This document shows positions 47,740 through 60,020 of a stretch of DNA of 64,000 bases, piece after piece. How positions within the stretch are numbered: position 1 is the first letter of the stretch; every line of letters begins with the position of its first letter. Origin of the DNA: Inia geoffrensis (Eukaryota > Chordata > Mammalia > Artiodactyla > Iniidae). Position numbers and translations under genes: made by a program. The notes under the pieces were generated by a model that was not told the origin of the DNA, did no database searches, and worked only from the letters and a program-made list of their open reading frames with translations. Location of the stretch: the NCBI GenBank assembly GCA_036417435.1, contig CM070901.1, forward strand, positions 7,600,001-7,664,000, given 5' to 3'.

Positions 47740-47855
47740 GGGAGGGATTGGAAATCCTGAGGGTGTAAGTAATTTATTCCAGTTCACACAGCGAATAAGT
47801 GACAGAGTAGGAACAGCCAGGTGCTTTGGCTTCAGCATCTGTACTCCTAGCCTGC
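47740..47855 (-). mobile_element. MIR fragment
   Basis: 'gtaagtaatttattccagtt' with 'cacacagcgaataagtgac' and 'agagtaggaacagccagg' corresponds to the antisense MIR core ('taacttgcccaaggtcacacagctaataagtggcagagc'). Confidence 0.65.
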
Positions 47856-49095
47856 TGTCTCTTTTGACTCATTGGAAATTGAAGAGATGGAGAGGGGATG
47901 GACAGAACCCAGGCAAATGCTCACACTGAGGGGATGAGTTCAGAGTAGAAGCACTTAAAGAGACAGAAATTATAGCATAGCCAGCCAGGAAAATATATTG
48001 ATAATATTACAGAAAAGATAAGAGTTTTCAATGAAAGATAGCAATGCCACAGAAGTGTGAGGAAGAAACTGTGGGGTTCCCTTTAATTTTTAACATCTGC
48101 AGTTTAACGAAAAGCTGACATAAATCAGGTACCTTAAATTTAGAAAAGGTGTCCTCTAAGATATTAATGATTCTTCCTCTCTGTTCTCTGAACTGAAATA
48201 ATTAATATTCACTAGCCTTTTTGCTGTTTGACATTTTGTCTTTTAGATCTCAGTGGCACCACCATCTTGGTTGTTCTTTCAAATATCTATTATAATGGGA
48301 ACTGTCAGCTATGTAGAGCTCTTTTAATGACATAATACTCTCTTTGCTGTCAATCAATTATAATAAACAAGAATGAAATTCTATTTGTTTCCAGGCTGCC
48401 AGAATGATGTTATTCTAAAATTTGGCATTTATATTATCCAGAGGAAAAGAAATGAAGCATGCCCTAATCATTCTGAGATCTTTTCTTTTCTTAACCTGAT
48501 AGGTTAAGAACACATTTGAATGTGTTCATATACTCCAATAAAGATCTATTAATATTTTTTAAAAATTAAAATAAAGATAAAGTCAAATTTTGTGTTTATC
48601 TCAGTATCTCAGAGACAGTTGCAGGCAATATCAGACAGCATATGTCAAGTTTTTATTTGGGGTCATTTAAAGTCTCAAGTACTCACAGGCTCAATGCAAG
48701 AAAAAGATTGCATGGAGTTGGACTGGTTTCTATCCATTGGTTCCCACTTAAGAAATAGCTCAGCAGAAGGTCAGCTTGAAAGTGTGAAAAGAAGCTACAA
48801 AATGAAGTACTCCACAGATCAGAGGTCAACAATTCTCAGTGTCTGAATGATTGACCTTCACTGGTCAGTATAAATTGCCCATAAAATATATAATATAAAT
48901 GACACAAGGGGGAGTGAAACCCTATTAAATGACATAGGAGTAAGGACATATTAAATTAAGGAGGAAATCTGAAAATCTTTTCTATTACCCAAATTAACTC
49001 TCCTGGTGGAGAATAGAAAATTGTATAAAATACTCAATCTGGAAGTAGTCTATGGTTTCACAATATTTTTTTGTCTCTGCTTACACCTATACCTA
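47856..49095. other. No feature recognised
   Basis: The 84-codon frame 48592-48846 has no motif. Nothing else can be supported. Confidence 0.45.
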
Positions 49096-49099
49096 AATA

Positions 49100-49935
49100 C
49101 CTAAAGCCTGATATTCATCCAAACAATTAAGACAGTATTTTCTCTCAAAGTTCTTCATGCCCATCTTCATTTCTAATTCCTCTGACCTGTTCTCAGTCAT
49201 CACTAACCTGTTAAACCTTCTGAAGTAATTTAACTCCTTTGACCACACCCTACATGTGTTGTTTTCTTTTCTTTCACATCGTTATTCTAGAAATCTTTTC
49301 TCGTTTGTCTTGCCTAGTAATGCGCTAGTCCTATATCTGCAATCGTTATTTGTAAGCCCACTCTACTGGCTCTTCTTTGTCTTCAGATTATAAAATAATA
49401 AGCAAATAAAGGAAAAGCAAAACTCCAGGCACTATTTGCAGCCCCTTTTTCTTGCTTTACATGGTCACTTGGACTATTTAAGTCACAAGACAGCTTTGCA
49501 GACCAACTCTCTGACATGACTCTTAAGTCTTCAACACTCAACACATGAACCGCTCACTGAATCTCTTGCCATGACTCCTTTTAGAGGAGCCTGTGATTCT
49601 CACTAGGTTGTTCACTCTAATAGCGGTTCCCTTTTCCATATCGAATTCTACTCTTTCAAAACACAGCACAAAATGCACATACTCTTTGAAGCCTTCTGCT
49701 AATTCACAGGAAAAAAGTAGTATTTTCAGTTTCTCTGATCATAGAGTGTATTACAATGTCTAGCACCCAGTGCCCTCTATTTTGATTTTTTTTCTCTTAA
49801 TTTTTCTAATGCATTACATTGTGAACTGAGAGAAGGATACAAGCCTTACACATCTTTACCTTTTCCATTGGATTTAGCCTTGCACACTTCCAACAGGGAG
49901 GGCCCTTAATAAATGCTAGTTGTTTTTCTTTGACA
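49100..49935 (+). mobile_element. L2/CR1-like LINE remnant
   Basis: 'ttcagtttctctgatcatag', 'ttacaatgtctagcacccag', 'agagaaggatacaagcctta' and the end 'cccttaataaatgctagttg' follow the 3' end of an L2 or CR1-type LINE ('gtgcttggcacatagtaggcactcaataaatgcttg'). Diverged and inactive. Confidence 0.5.
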
Positions 49936-50939
49936 ATGGCATTTTAAATCTCCCTAAAACCTTATGAGAAACTACAAATAAACTGCCATGATGTAGTGTC
50001 TCTAAATAGGGAAGTGCGAGAATAAACTAGCTTTACTTTTTTTCTTCTTTTTTTCTTTTTTTGCAAGATGGGTATAGTTTTAAACATACTAGAATAATTT
50101 CTTACGTGGGCCTATATTGAAGATGTATCATTAATCTTAATATCTTCATATATGTGCTTGGTATACTGGATCTTTTGTTTGTATTTTGTTTAATTAGAGC
50201 ATGTATAAACTTTTCTTTTTAATACACATATTTTATACGCATTCTTTCAGTACTACTCCAAAGGCTCTCTCATCATCTTTTCCAGAAAACAGATGTTACA
50301 ATGTGTGTATGTTTTTTTGTATGAGTTTTTCCAAAGCCCCTTCCTCATTCTTGTCTTTGGCATGGAGTTGATTCTAAATAAACATTTATTGGAAAGAACT
50401 GACACTTTTCTGAACACATTCCTCTTATTCCCCACTGTTTCCCTTTTATTATAAGAATTTCAGCTTTATAAACCCTGCATGTATTTTAAGAAGAAAACAA
50501 ATTTGACATTTCCTCCATGAAATGTGTCTAGTCTTTTACCTTCTGTTCTCAAAAGTCAGTTAATTGAGAGCATCACATGTTCCAAGATTCGGTACACAAT
50601 GATAATTTAATAAGTTCTGGTCTCGACATTCAAAAACCTTGAAATTTAATGGAAATTTTATTGTATTCACAGTCAATATCTCAACATTCTTTGGTGCTCA
50701 GATACGTAATTTTTTATTATTTCTTTAATGCTTCTTTTTTCCAGTTTGATTTGAAGCTTTGTGAGAAAAATAAAATTATCTTTCACTACCTTGCAGATCA
50801 ATATGAGTATATTCGTTTGATTCTTTTCTTAAATGTCAGGTGAGATCCACATAATTGGTCAAAACTCTAGGTGAATCATCCTTGGTCTTTCTGTTTCTCT
50901 CACATTTCACATGCAATCTATCACAAAATCATTTTGGCT
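49936..50939. other. AT-rich, nothing recognised
   Basis: T-rich with several T runs (50037-50065). No gene or certain repeat. Confidence 0.45.
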
Positions 50940-51470
50940 TTGCTTTCAAAATATATCTAGAATCTCAGCTCTTTTCTTCATCTCCACTGCTACAGCCTTA
51001 TCTCACTATCATCTCACACCTGCAATACTGGAGAAACATTCAAAGAGGATTCTAGCTTCTGCCTTTCATCCATGAACCATTCCCAACACCACCACTAGAA
51101 TAATCCCCTTAAAGCACCAGTGAGAAAGGTCAGTCTCATGCTCACTGCCTTATTTCACTTAGAATAGAGGCTACCATCTTCATAGATGCTTACATGGCCC
51201 TGTATGACCGCCAACACTCCCACCGCTTTTCCACTCTACCTGATCTCCTATTACTCTTTCTTCCCTCTCTCTGCTCCATTCACACTGGCCCCCTTGCTGA
51301 TGTTAAAACATGGGAACCCACCAGGCCTTTGCTCTACCTCTTATCTCTGCTACACAATACAAACACTCACTTGCACTCCCAAACAATTTCTTTAGAAAAG
51401 ATCACATTATTTTTGGATTTTTAATATCTTCACAACCACATTCATTGCTGCTGGTCATCACATCATGTAA
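50940..51470 (+). mobile_element. L2 LINE remnant
   Basis: 'cttcatctccactgctacag', 'atctcacacctgcaatactg', 'ccttatttcacttagaatag', 'acatggccctgtatgaccg', 'tgctccattcacactggcc' and 'ccaccaggcctttgctcta' occur in L2 order and spacing ('tctccactgccaccaccc ... cctacaaggccctgcatgatctgg ... ctcagggcctttgcacttgc'). This is the clearest L2 in the window. Frames of 66-133 codons here are not genes. Confidence 0.7.
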
Positions 51471-52795
51471 AAACCTAGAGCAAGAGTCAATAATTATGTC
51501 TTCTTATGTCCAGAGTAATGGAGATGTCAGTATGTTAAACACACTCATAAGATTACAACCTTCCTTATACCCCAGAACACATACGACAGTTAATTTAATA
51601 TCTTGTACGATGGAGAACTCTAGCAAATCTAGCTACTCCCTAATGGCGTCTTGCCGCAGCTGCTTGATGGGGGAAGACAGTGTATCAAATTTTTACTCCT
51701 ATTTAAGCTAGAGAAATGGACTTGTTTATTTTTAGCAAAACAAAACTGTATCGATAGCACTTAAAATATATTGCCTGCCATTTGTAATATTTATTATGTC
51801 ATAAGTGACTGATCAAAACAGAAAGGAATACAATTTTAAAGACGGAAAGAGATACAGCTTTGCCAAACTGCTTCTCAGACTCAGGTTAAGAAGGCTACCA
51901 GTGACAGCTACTTTGAAAGAAGAAACATTATTTAATTAAATTTCCAATAATGAAAAATAATGTGATAACGGATAAAGGGAAACTACCACTTACTGGCTGT
52001 CAGACTATAAATTCAAATTGTCATGTAGATAACATAATCACTTCTCTTTCTATGACATACGTGACTAGAAAGATTGAAAGGTAAATAATCAAGAAAATGC
52101 AAAGATCTATCCTTATGATAGAATATACGAAGACGTCAAGAAGCAATTCCAGAAAAGGGATTCCAAGTGAGGAGTGTGTGCATTGAAGTTCCCTCTCTTT
52201 CCTTGGAGAAGATCCTCATACAAGAATTTCATTCCAACTTGCCATTACTTCCACTTATATTTCTAAGTTGGTTTTTTTTTCCCCTTGAAATCACTTCCTC
52301 TATTTTTCTTCAGTAGAAAAACTAAAAAAAGTAATCTGACATAGTAAAAAAACCCTAAACAAACATCTATATTTTGAAACATTTTAGTCTATATTTGGAA
52401 AAAAGAAAAATAATTTCTGGCTTTAAAATTCACTTTGTTATTACTATTCTTTTAACTCCATAAAAATAAAAAAACAAAAACAAAACAAATTTGAGAGGAA
52501 GGGCCAAAGAACACTGGTTTTAAAAGCTGGATAAATGAGTAAGCGATAGAAATGGAACCATGGTATCAGCAAACATAAGCTTCCTGTGGATAATTTCATA
52601 AATGACTAAGGACTCATGAAGTATTTTGGTTTACATTTTCAAGGATTATTTAACCAAAGTAAAACTTTGCAAGTCTTCTAAAAATCATAATCCTATCTAG
52701 AACTCTACAATTTTAAGAATATGGGGCTGTCTTGGGAAAAAGCTGAAGCTTCATACAAATGCTCATGAAATCATAATTCAAGTGATAATACTGAT
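51471..52795. other. No feature recognised
   Basis: AT-rich. No gene or certain repeat. Confidence 0.45.
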
Positions 52796-52799
52796 ATCC

Positions 52800-53270
52800 T
52801 CTACCAAGACACAATGTGCTCTGTGATCTGCCCCCATCCAGCTGCCTCACTTACCTATTTGAAAGCAAGTGATATAGAACAGGTCAGAATATCCTGCATG
52901 CAATATTCTCTTTCACATCTCTCTGACTTTTCTAGTACTCTGAAAGGAAAGGATTTCTCCCACCCTGTTTCTTTAATGAAAAAAAAATCTCATTTATCTT
53001 CAAAGAATCAAATCAAATATCTCGTCCATAATTCCTTTCCTGGACCTCTGAGATGGACTGAGTTCCCCTCACAACGATGCAACCCAAACATACCATTATA
53101 AAATCACTACTTAGCGTGCTCTGGATATTATCTGTTTTCTGGGGTTTGCCTCTTCTAGAGGCTAGAAAATCCTTAATTAGAAAACCTTGGCTTTATTTGT
53201 CTCTGTCTTTCCAGTGCCTGGTACAATAATTGGTTCTCAACAGGTGCTAAAAAATGTCTATCATAAAATA
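52800..53270 (+). mobile_element. L2 LINE remnant
   Basis: 'gtgatctgcccccatcc', 'ctgaaaggaaaggatttctc', 'tgtctctgtctttccagtgc' and 'gcctggtacaataattggtt' with 'caacaggtgctaaaaaatg' match the 3' end of L2 ('cccagcacctagcacagtgcctggcacatagtaggtgctcaataaat'). Confidence 0.55.
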
Positions 53271-53720
53271 ATGAGATCATCCTCAGAACTAGGCAACTGG
53301 TGATAGGGTCAAATTGCCTTGGTATCTGTGGCATTAGCATTTTACTTCATTTTGTTTCCTACAAGCCATGGAATCATTATACACCATTACTAAAATAACA
53401 AGGAAAATCTTAAAGAGGATTACATCTTCCTGCAGATGGAGAAACATGCCATAACTACTTCGTTTTGTGTCTGCCTCTTCTAAAAGGTAAGCAGTTAGCA
53501 TGACAGTTTAAGGTTATGTGATACATATTGTGACGTTAGATCCTGTGGGGTAGAAGGAAAACCAGTGCCTTGAGGATCTTAAGTACTGGGATTATGTGGT
53601 TTGTTTTCTGCAGGTAAAGCCTCTTGGCTCAGTGTAAAGAAGATCCATGATATTTGTTCTGATTAGGACTAAGGCACTCTCCATATTACTAAGGAAACAC
53701 TGTGGAAGACACTGGAATAT
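53271..53720. other. No feature recognised
   Basis: Unassigned sequence upstream of the purine tract. Confidence 0.45.
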
Positions 53721-53941
53721 GAGAGAGAGGGAGGGGGAGAGAGAGAAAGGTGTTGAGAAAGGAAGGAAGGAAGGAAGAAAGGAAGGGAGGGAGGGGAAGG
53801 AGGGGAGGAAGGAAGGAAGGAAGGAAGGAAGGAAGGGAGGGAGGGGAAGGAGGGAAGGAAGGAAGGAAGGGAGGGAGGGAGGAAGGAAGGAAGGAAGGAA
53901 GGAAGGAAGGGGGAGGGAGGGAGGGAGGGAGGGGGAAGGGA
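53721..53941. repeat. (GGAA)n purine-rich simple repeat
   Basis: GAGA and GGGAG units pass into GGAA/GGGA units. From 53755 to 53941 every base is a purine (187 nt). Such tracts are often length-variable and can form triplex DNA. Frames of 85-174 codons across it on both strands are repeat artefacts rich in Gly/Lys/Glu or Pro/Ser/Leu. Confidence 0.95.
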
Positions 53942-54236
53942 CAGAATTGGATCTTTCAAATTGAAAACGTACCAAGTGCAACTTGGGTGTGCCTCCTGGG
54001 AGTGTGACACTCACAAAGTACCTCTTCTTACACGTTTTAGTGCTTCCTGCATCATGGCATTTATAATTATCATCGCTCATCAGAACTAGCTGCAGGGAAG
54101 AGTTGGTTGATATCACCGTATTCCTTTAATGCTACAGTGATGTAACTTCGTTAAAATCAAAGGAAATTTGGAGCCACTGAATAATTGGAAAACACAAAAA
54201 TGCTTAAGGGTTGGGTTTACTTCCAAACAATTTAAA
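53942..54236. other. No feature recognised
   Basis: A short unassigned stretch. Confidence 0.45.
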
Positions 54237-54247
54237 AACGAGGATCA

Positions 54248-54386
54248 AGAATTCCCTGGCGGTCCAGTGGTTAGGACTCGGCACTTTCACTGCCAGGGGC
54301 CAGGGTTCAATCCTCACTGGGGAACTACGATTCCACAAGCTGCATGGCCAAAATAATAATAATAATAACAAATAAAAAATAAATAA
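54248..54386 (+). mobile_element. tRNA-derived SINE, short monomer with tail
   Basis: 'gaattccctggcggtccag' (A-box region) and 'gggttcaatcctcactggg' (B-box region) belong to the tRNA-like head, followed by about 30 bp and a tail of AAT and AAAT repeats. Flanks 'aacgaggatca' (about 54237-54247) and 'aagtgaggatca' (54387-54398) form an imperfect target duplication. It is the same tRNA-like family as the tailless head at 32742-32812, but with a normal tail. Confidence 0.8.
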
Positions 54387-54398
54387 AAGTGAGGATCA

Positions 54399-55854
54399 TT
54401 TTCCTGTTACTTAGTGTACATTTTTGCTTCTTATCTCTATTTTCCTGCTGTTTGACAAGAAATAAAAGAAACATTACTCAATCTTTCATAGTGTATATCT
54501 TACTGCAGTCTATATTTTACATTTGATATAAACATTTTACAAAAGGTGTTTTACACTGCAATTTTCATTCATTTTTTTCCCATGAAAGGAAATAAAAATG
54601 ATAGGCTGAAATACCCTGGTATCTATGATTCTAAAGCATTAATCCTTTCACTGAAAGTTACAGATTATATTAACACTAGGCTGTAGGCAATAAAAATACT
54701 CTCTATGTTTTAGCATCAATGGTCTGAACCTCAGTATGTTTGCCTTAAAGCATGAAAGCCAACAAAGTCTGTTACCGGGTAACAACTTGACCTAAATTCT
54801 AATCTATGTTGATCCAATTAAATGAGAAAAATGAAAAACAAATATATGGAGTCTTTTAGATGTTGATCAAAACATTTAAAACATAAATATTAAGTGCAGT
54901 GATAGGCAAATAGTAGTTTTAATCATTAACACTGAATATAAAATATAAAAACATAAATTACAGTTTTATAACACTTGGACCCTAGTGTCAGCTTTAATCA
55001 TTACACTGGTAAGCAATTTTCTGCTCTAACATTTTATTTTTCTGATTCCCTCATACAAATAACAGAACTTGTATCATATAATCAAAAATCTGTAGAATAT
55101 TAATATTGCTGACATCATCTAGGGAATTCTCTTAATTAAGCTTAGCTCTCTAAAATGCGTATTTGATGTCAAATTCCAAAGTAAAATAATAACACTAATC
55201 CATATTTTCTTTACCTCTGGAATTGTGAATACAGGACTTAACTCAAAGCTTGCTTGTTCCTCTTGGGAAAAATGTTCCATGAGTCATGAATATATGTTTA
55301 TCAACCAGTAAACTATAGGACAATAACTTGAATCATTTTAACCAGTGTTATTTCATCTCTTGATCAACATATAGAATGGGTGTTCCATTTAACTGACATA
55401 AAAGATAATAAAATAATAAAAGTTATTACCACTCAGAGATCATTCTGTTGCACTAAAATAAATATAAATTGTACAGGGAAAGACTTAAGGGCATATTAAC
55501 AAGGTGAAAGTATATGTGAATGTAGCTTTTGAGACATTTTGTTAATTACTAGATCTATAAACATAGAGGGCTTTTTCCTACTCTGTTATTAGTTATTATT
55601 AATACTTTTTATATACAAATAATTGTTAGTCCCAGATGATTTTAGTGGAGAATAAGAGGCAGGAAAATGTATCTATATTTATAGGATGATACTATGAGCA
55701 AAGGAAAGTTCAGAGAAGAGAGATGAACAACATTGCAGAGAAAAAAACATCATTTCTAAAATTGATCAAACTTTTTATTAAAGTCTTCAAATACTTTAGC
55801 AGCAGTTTTAAGTGTAGGAGACAAAGAAGATTAACAAAAGCTAGATGTTCATAC
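54399..55854. other. AT-rich, nothing recognised
   Basis: About 1.45 kb of AT-rich sequence. No gene, RNA or certain repeat. Confidence 0.5.
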
Positions 55855-55856
55855 TA

Positions 55857-57113
55857 CTGGGTTGGCCAAAACATGCATTTGGTTTTTTCCATAAGATGGT
55901 TCTAGTAGCGCTTAGTTGTCTTTAACTTCATTCGAAACAATTTTGTTAGACTGTATTGTGACACCTGTCATATCAACATGCATTTTAAAAAAACTTATCA
56001 AAATTGCTGAATTTTTGTGCAGCCATTTTAATATTGAAGGTGGAAGAAAAAAAGCAAGGTTTTCAGCATATTACGCTTTATTATTTCAAGAAAGGTAAAA
56101 ATGCAACTAAATGCATAAAAAGATTTGTGTAATGTCCGCAGAAGGGGCTGTGACTGATCGAACGTGTCAAAAGTGGTTTGCGAACCTGCGTGCTGGATAT
56201 TTCTCGCTGCTCCGTGGTCGGGTAGACCAGTTGAAACTGAGAGCGATCAAATCGAGACATTGAGAACAACCAATGTTATACCACACAGGAGATAGCCGAC
56301 ACACTCAAAATATCCAAATCAAGAATTGAAAATCATGTGCACCAGCTTGATTATGTGAATCTCTTTGATGTTTGGGTTCCACATAAGTTAAGCAAAAAAA
56401 ACGTCTTGACCATATTTCCGCATGCGATTCTCTACTTAAACGTAACAAAAACGTTCTGTTTTTAAAAAATATGATAGGTGATAAAAAGTGGATACTGTAC
56501 ATTAATGTGAAATAGAAGAGATCGCGGGGCAGGTAAAATGAACCACCACAAATCACACCAAATGCCATACAAAGAAGGCAATGTTGTGTATATGGTGGGA
56601 TTGGAAGGGCGTCCTCTATTATGAGCTCCTTCTGGAAAACCAAACAATTAATTCCAACAAGTACTGCTCCCAGTTAGACCAACTGAAAGCAGCACTCGAT
56701 GAAAAGTGTCCGGAATTAGTCAACAGAAAATGCATAATCATCCATCAGGATAACGCCAGGACCGCATGTTTCTTTGATGACCAGGCAAAAACTGTTGTTA
56801 CAGCTTGGCTGGGAAGTTCTGATTCATCCACCATATTTACCAGACACTGCATCTTTGGATTTCCATTTATTTTAGTCTTTACAAAATACTCTTATGAAAA
56901 TATTTCAATTCCCTGGAAGATGTAAAAGGCACCTGGAACAGTTCTTTGCTCAAAAAGATAAAAAGTTTTAGGAAGATGGATTATTATGAAGTTGCCTGAA
57001 AAATGGTAGAAGGTAGTGGAACAAAATGGTGAAAATGTTGTTCAATAAAGTTCTTGGTGAAAAATGTCTTTTATTTTTACTTGAAAAGCAAAGGGACTTT
57101 TTGGCCAACCCAA
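55857..57113 (+). mobile_element. Mariner DNA transposon, 1257 bp, both ends present
   Basis: Terminal inverted repeats are 'ctgggttggccaaaac' at the left and the complement of 'gactttttggccaacccaa' at the right. The TA target duplication lies at 55855-55856 and 57114-57115. The length is that of a full mariner. The ends match the GGTTGGCC-type mariner of ruminants and relatives (from memory). The 80-bp element at 17563-17642 is a deletion derivative of the same family. The transposase inside is dead, so the copy is a fossil. Confidence 0.92.
56030..56930 (+). pseudogene. Mariner transposase, broken
   Basis: A mariner transposase (usually about 345 residues) cuts and pastes the element with a D,D34D catalytic triad. 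Here the helix-turn-helix and linker part reads 'RTCQKWFANLRAG' near 56160-56190. The second catalytic Asp lies in 'IIHQDNAR' (codon 56749-56751), and the third in 'LDFHLF' (Asp codon 56858-56860). The second and third Asp codons are 109 nt apart instead of the expected 105, so they are in different frames. Stops and shifts also separate the N-terminal part. The longest open piece, 56581-56925, covers only the middle of the catalytic domain. It is non-functional, and boundaries are approximate. Confidence 0.85.
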
Positions 57114-57124
57114 TAAAAAGTAGT

Positions 57125-57308
57125 GGTTTTCAAATCTTAATGTGCATTAGAATCACCTAGAGTTTTGTTAAAACAGAGACTACTGTATGTTCATTCCACA
57201 CCTACACCCTCCAGCTGAGTCTCCAATCACCTGGGTTAGGGCCAAAGAATTTGCATTTCTAATGAGTTACCAGGTGCTCCTAGGATAGAGACCACAGTTG
57301 AGGGTCAA
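57125..57308 (+). mobile_element. MER5A-like hAT DNA element
   Basis: 'gtggttttcaaatcttaatg', 'tgcattagaatcacctagag', 'ttgttaaaacagagacta', 'gaatttgcatttctaatgag' and 'taccaggtgctcctagga' match the MER5A consensus over its whole 180-190 bp length. Nonautonomous and inactive. Confidence 0.8.
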
Positions 57309-57400
57309 TCCTGGCTATACATTATGGTCAAGGGGGAATATTTACAATATACCGATGCTCAGGCTCACCACCTGAGTTTCTCATATAATGGACTGTTGGA
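57309..57400 (+). mobile_element. Second MER5-like fragment
   Basis: 'ctggctatacattatggtca' followed by 'ccgatgctcaggctcacc' resembles the start of another MER5-type element ('ctggctgcacattagaatcacc ... ccgatgcccaggcc'). It ends near 57400. Confidence 0.5.
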
Positions 57401-57544
57401 GGACAAGACATCACTATGCACTTTCAAAGTTCTCCCGATGTTTCCAATAAGTCTAGAGGAAAAGGGCAGTCTTCAGGGATGATGTGAAACTTGGCCATTG
57501 ACATATAGATTGAGCACCCAAAGCTTCAAAAAACTGGAGAAGGA

Positions 57545-57790
57545 TGTTTAATGATAACAGTGAATTACATTTACTTAGCATTTTCCACTTTACAGTGTGC
57601 TTGCCTATCCTTTATCTTGTTTAATTTTGATCTTTACAACCATTCAATACATATGTAAAGAAAGGATTAGAATTTCCATTTTTCAGAAAGAGAATCTGAA
57701 GCTCAGGAATATTTCTTAATTGCCCCAGGTCACAACGTTCATATGCAGGCATCATAACCCAAGCATTTGGGCTATAAGTTAAGTGATTAT
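57545..57790 (-). mobile_element. MIR-type SINE
   Basis: 'catttttcagaaagagaatc', 'gaagctcaggaatatttctt' and 'ttgccccaggtcacaacg' correspond to the antisense MIR core ('cattttacagatgaggaaactgaggc ... cttgcccaaggtcacac'). The left end includes 'atttacttagcattttccac', typical of MIR-b/MIR3 variants. Confidence 0.6.
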
Positions 57791-58469
57791 TGATGCTAGC
57801 AAGACTACTGCATCCACGGAACACTGCAGACACCAATCTAGGCAGAGGAGAGACTTTCTATGTAGTAGTGAAAATTGTCATAGGATATTTGAAGGAAAAC
57901 AGATATCAGTAGGGTAGGGCAAGATTATGGAGTATCTTGAAAAAAATCAAGTCAGGAATAGGAAATTTGTGGCAATCAATGAATGAAAACAGTATATGTT
58001 TTAGGAAGTTATATGTTAACTGCAGTATATGTTAACATCTTACTATCTGGAATTTATGTGTAGAATGCTCACAAATTAACTCAATACACAGCTGTAAAAG
58101 GAAATACAACCCATCATTTTTTCTAATTGCTACAATCAGCTTCATTACAAACCCCAAGTCCCAGAGTAACAGCTGGTGGGATAGGGAGGGAAAGAAGAGG
58201 GAAAACTAAATTCAGTGTAAATTTTAATTCCAAATTTTATGCCTCTGCTGCTCTCCATTTCCCTCTTTGGTGTTGAGGAAAAAGCGTGGTCCTCTCGGCT
58301 GTGTGTAGTCTGCCCTCATCTCATAATCAATTTACTCCTGTGCCATTTTGCCAGTTTCATTGTGGCCGATGACAAAAGCTGGCTAACATCAAGTAACCCA
58401 GACATTTTCATATTTAGTTGTTCAATGTTTTCTCTTGGTGAGTGCTTTCTCATGGGTGTTAAAATGTAA
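57791..58469. other. No feature recognised
   Basis: AT-rich to mixed. No gene or certain repeat. Confidence 0.45.
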
Positions 58470-60020
58470 AATACTCCACAGTTTGTGTCCACTCCCATGT
58501 CCACCCACAGGCTGTGGCTCCAGACTTCACGTGTGATCCTTTAATTGACCGTACCATTATCTATCCAAACATCAATATATATTCTCACCACAGGCCACTG
58601 CTCTTTCCATACAATGTAGATGATCATGTGCCCTTACCTCTACCTCCATCCATGGAGAAGATTTTTTCCTCCCTTCTGTCTTTCAAGGTCACTCCTGCAT
58701 GTAGCCATGATGCCAAAATAGTTCATCACCAGCTGACACCCACTCATAGAGTCAATCCATCCATTATCCAAACATAGGACTTTCATTCCTCTTTTACCTG
58801 ATTATAAGGGACCTCCCCATATGGTCATGGGTATAAGCCAGGGGAGGGGCCTTGGGGTAACTGTGGGGGGCGACATGGAGATCTAGGTTACCTTGGGCTT
58901 CTACGGCTTCCTTGTGTCTCTGGTCCTAGTCAAGCTTGATGGTGGACTCTCTTGTGATGGAGCATATATAGGCCTGTCCAATTGCATGACTGACAGACCC
59001 TAAGTCACAGTGTGAAGTTCCAGATGCATGGTTGTAGGGTGGTTATCATCAAGTGTTCTGTATCTTCCAGGAACCACTAAAATGCCTGAAGCTGGTTGTC
59101 AAGAGGTGTCTAATTCTCAGCCTCACTCCAGAATCTCAGGGGCCTGCATTCTATTTCTCCCTTTGGGGTTTCATCGCATTGTTTCCTACCACCGACATTT
59201 CTGACACTATGGGTTTCACTGGCTTTTTTGGTCACTGGCAGGGTTGTTTTCCTCCAGACCCAGATCTGCCGCACAGCCTTTCATGCTCTGAGACTCACTC
59301 AAAAGTGGCAGAATTTCCTGTACAGAATGTGTTGCCTCCAAAACTCAACGCAGTCTACCAGGCATTGTGCTTCCTTCTTTGTGGTATGGGGTTCCAGATG
59401 CAGCCATCTGTCTTTTGCATGGGAGGAGAGGGAACATGGAGACCCTTTAGGCTATCATGCAAATCTTCTCCCTGAAAAGGAGAGGAGGAAGGTGGGGGGG
59501 CGGATTTTGTGGAAGAGTCTACATCACAATGCAGTTCTAAGAATGTCTGGGCCATGCCCATGGGGAGTCCTTGAGCTGAAGTTGCCTGTTGGCAGTACCT
59601 GGCATCTCACAGAAGTAGGCCTGCCTTAGTACCCCTTTCCACGCTCAGTCTTTGACTGGGAGCAGCCTGTGAACGTGTGGACTAGGTAAAAAGTCAGTGG
59701 CAAATAGAGTGTCAGTGGTTGGAGGTGCCCTTCAATTATGCTCTCAAAAGCAAGAAATAAGAGAAGCACATTTTCGTGGCCTCCGTAGACATAATCAAAC
59801 TTCCCGTTCTGTTTTTTGGCCACATAGGTTGTGATGCACCAGGAACACTGAATCAGACTTACACATCTGGATGCTACACGCTGTGGCCACTACAGCTGCT
59901 GTGCTATCAGCCCTCATTTGGGAAGAAAGCCACCTTGCACAGCCGGCTCTTCCCAAGCTTCCATGAGGAAAGCAGGCTAACGCCCAGCTGCTCTGAGCTT
60001 TTCCTCCTCAGCCTCTGAAC
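58470..60020. other. CpG-richer unassigned block
   Basis: This 1.5-kb block is visibly richer in G+C and CpG than its flanks. It holds overlapping frames of 65-140 codons on both strands, the longest being 59053-59475 and 59228-59629 on the plus strand in different frames. None shows a domain, signal or family motif that I recognise, and no pair joins into one protein. It may be an old, unidentified retroelement or LTR-like repeat, or unique regulatory sequence. I cannot decide. Confidence 0.4.

Noticed and set aside
53592..54116. 174-codon minus-strand and 105-codon plus-strand frames
   Set aside because: Both are translations of the GGAA/GGGA simple repeat; the composition is a direct product of the repeat.
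59053..59629. Overlapping 140- and 133-codon plus-strand frames as a gene
   Set aside because: They are in different frames with no motif, splice logic or partner exon. I kept the block only as unassigned sequence.
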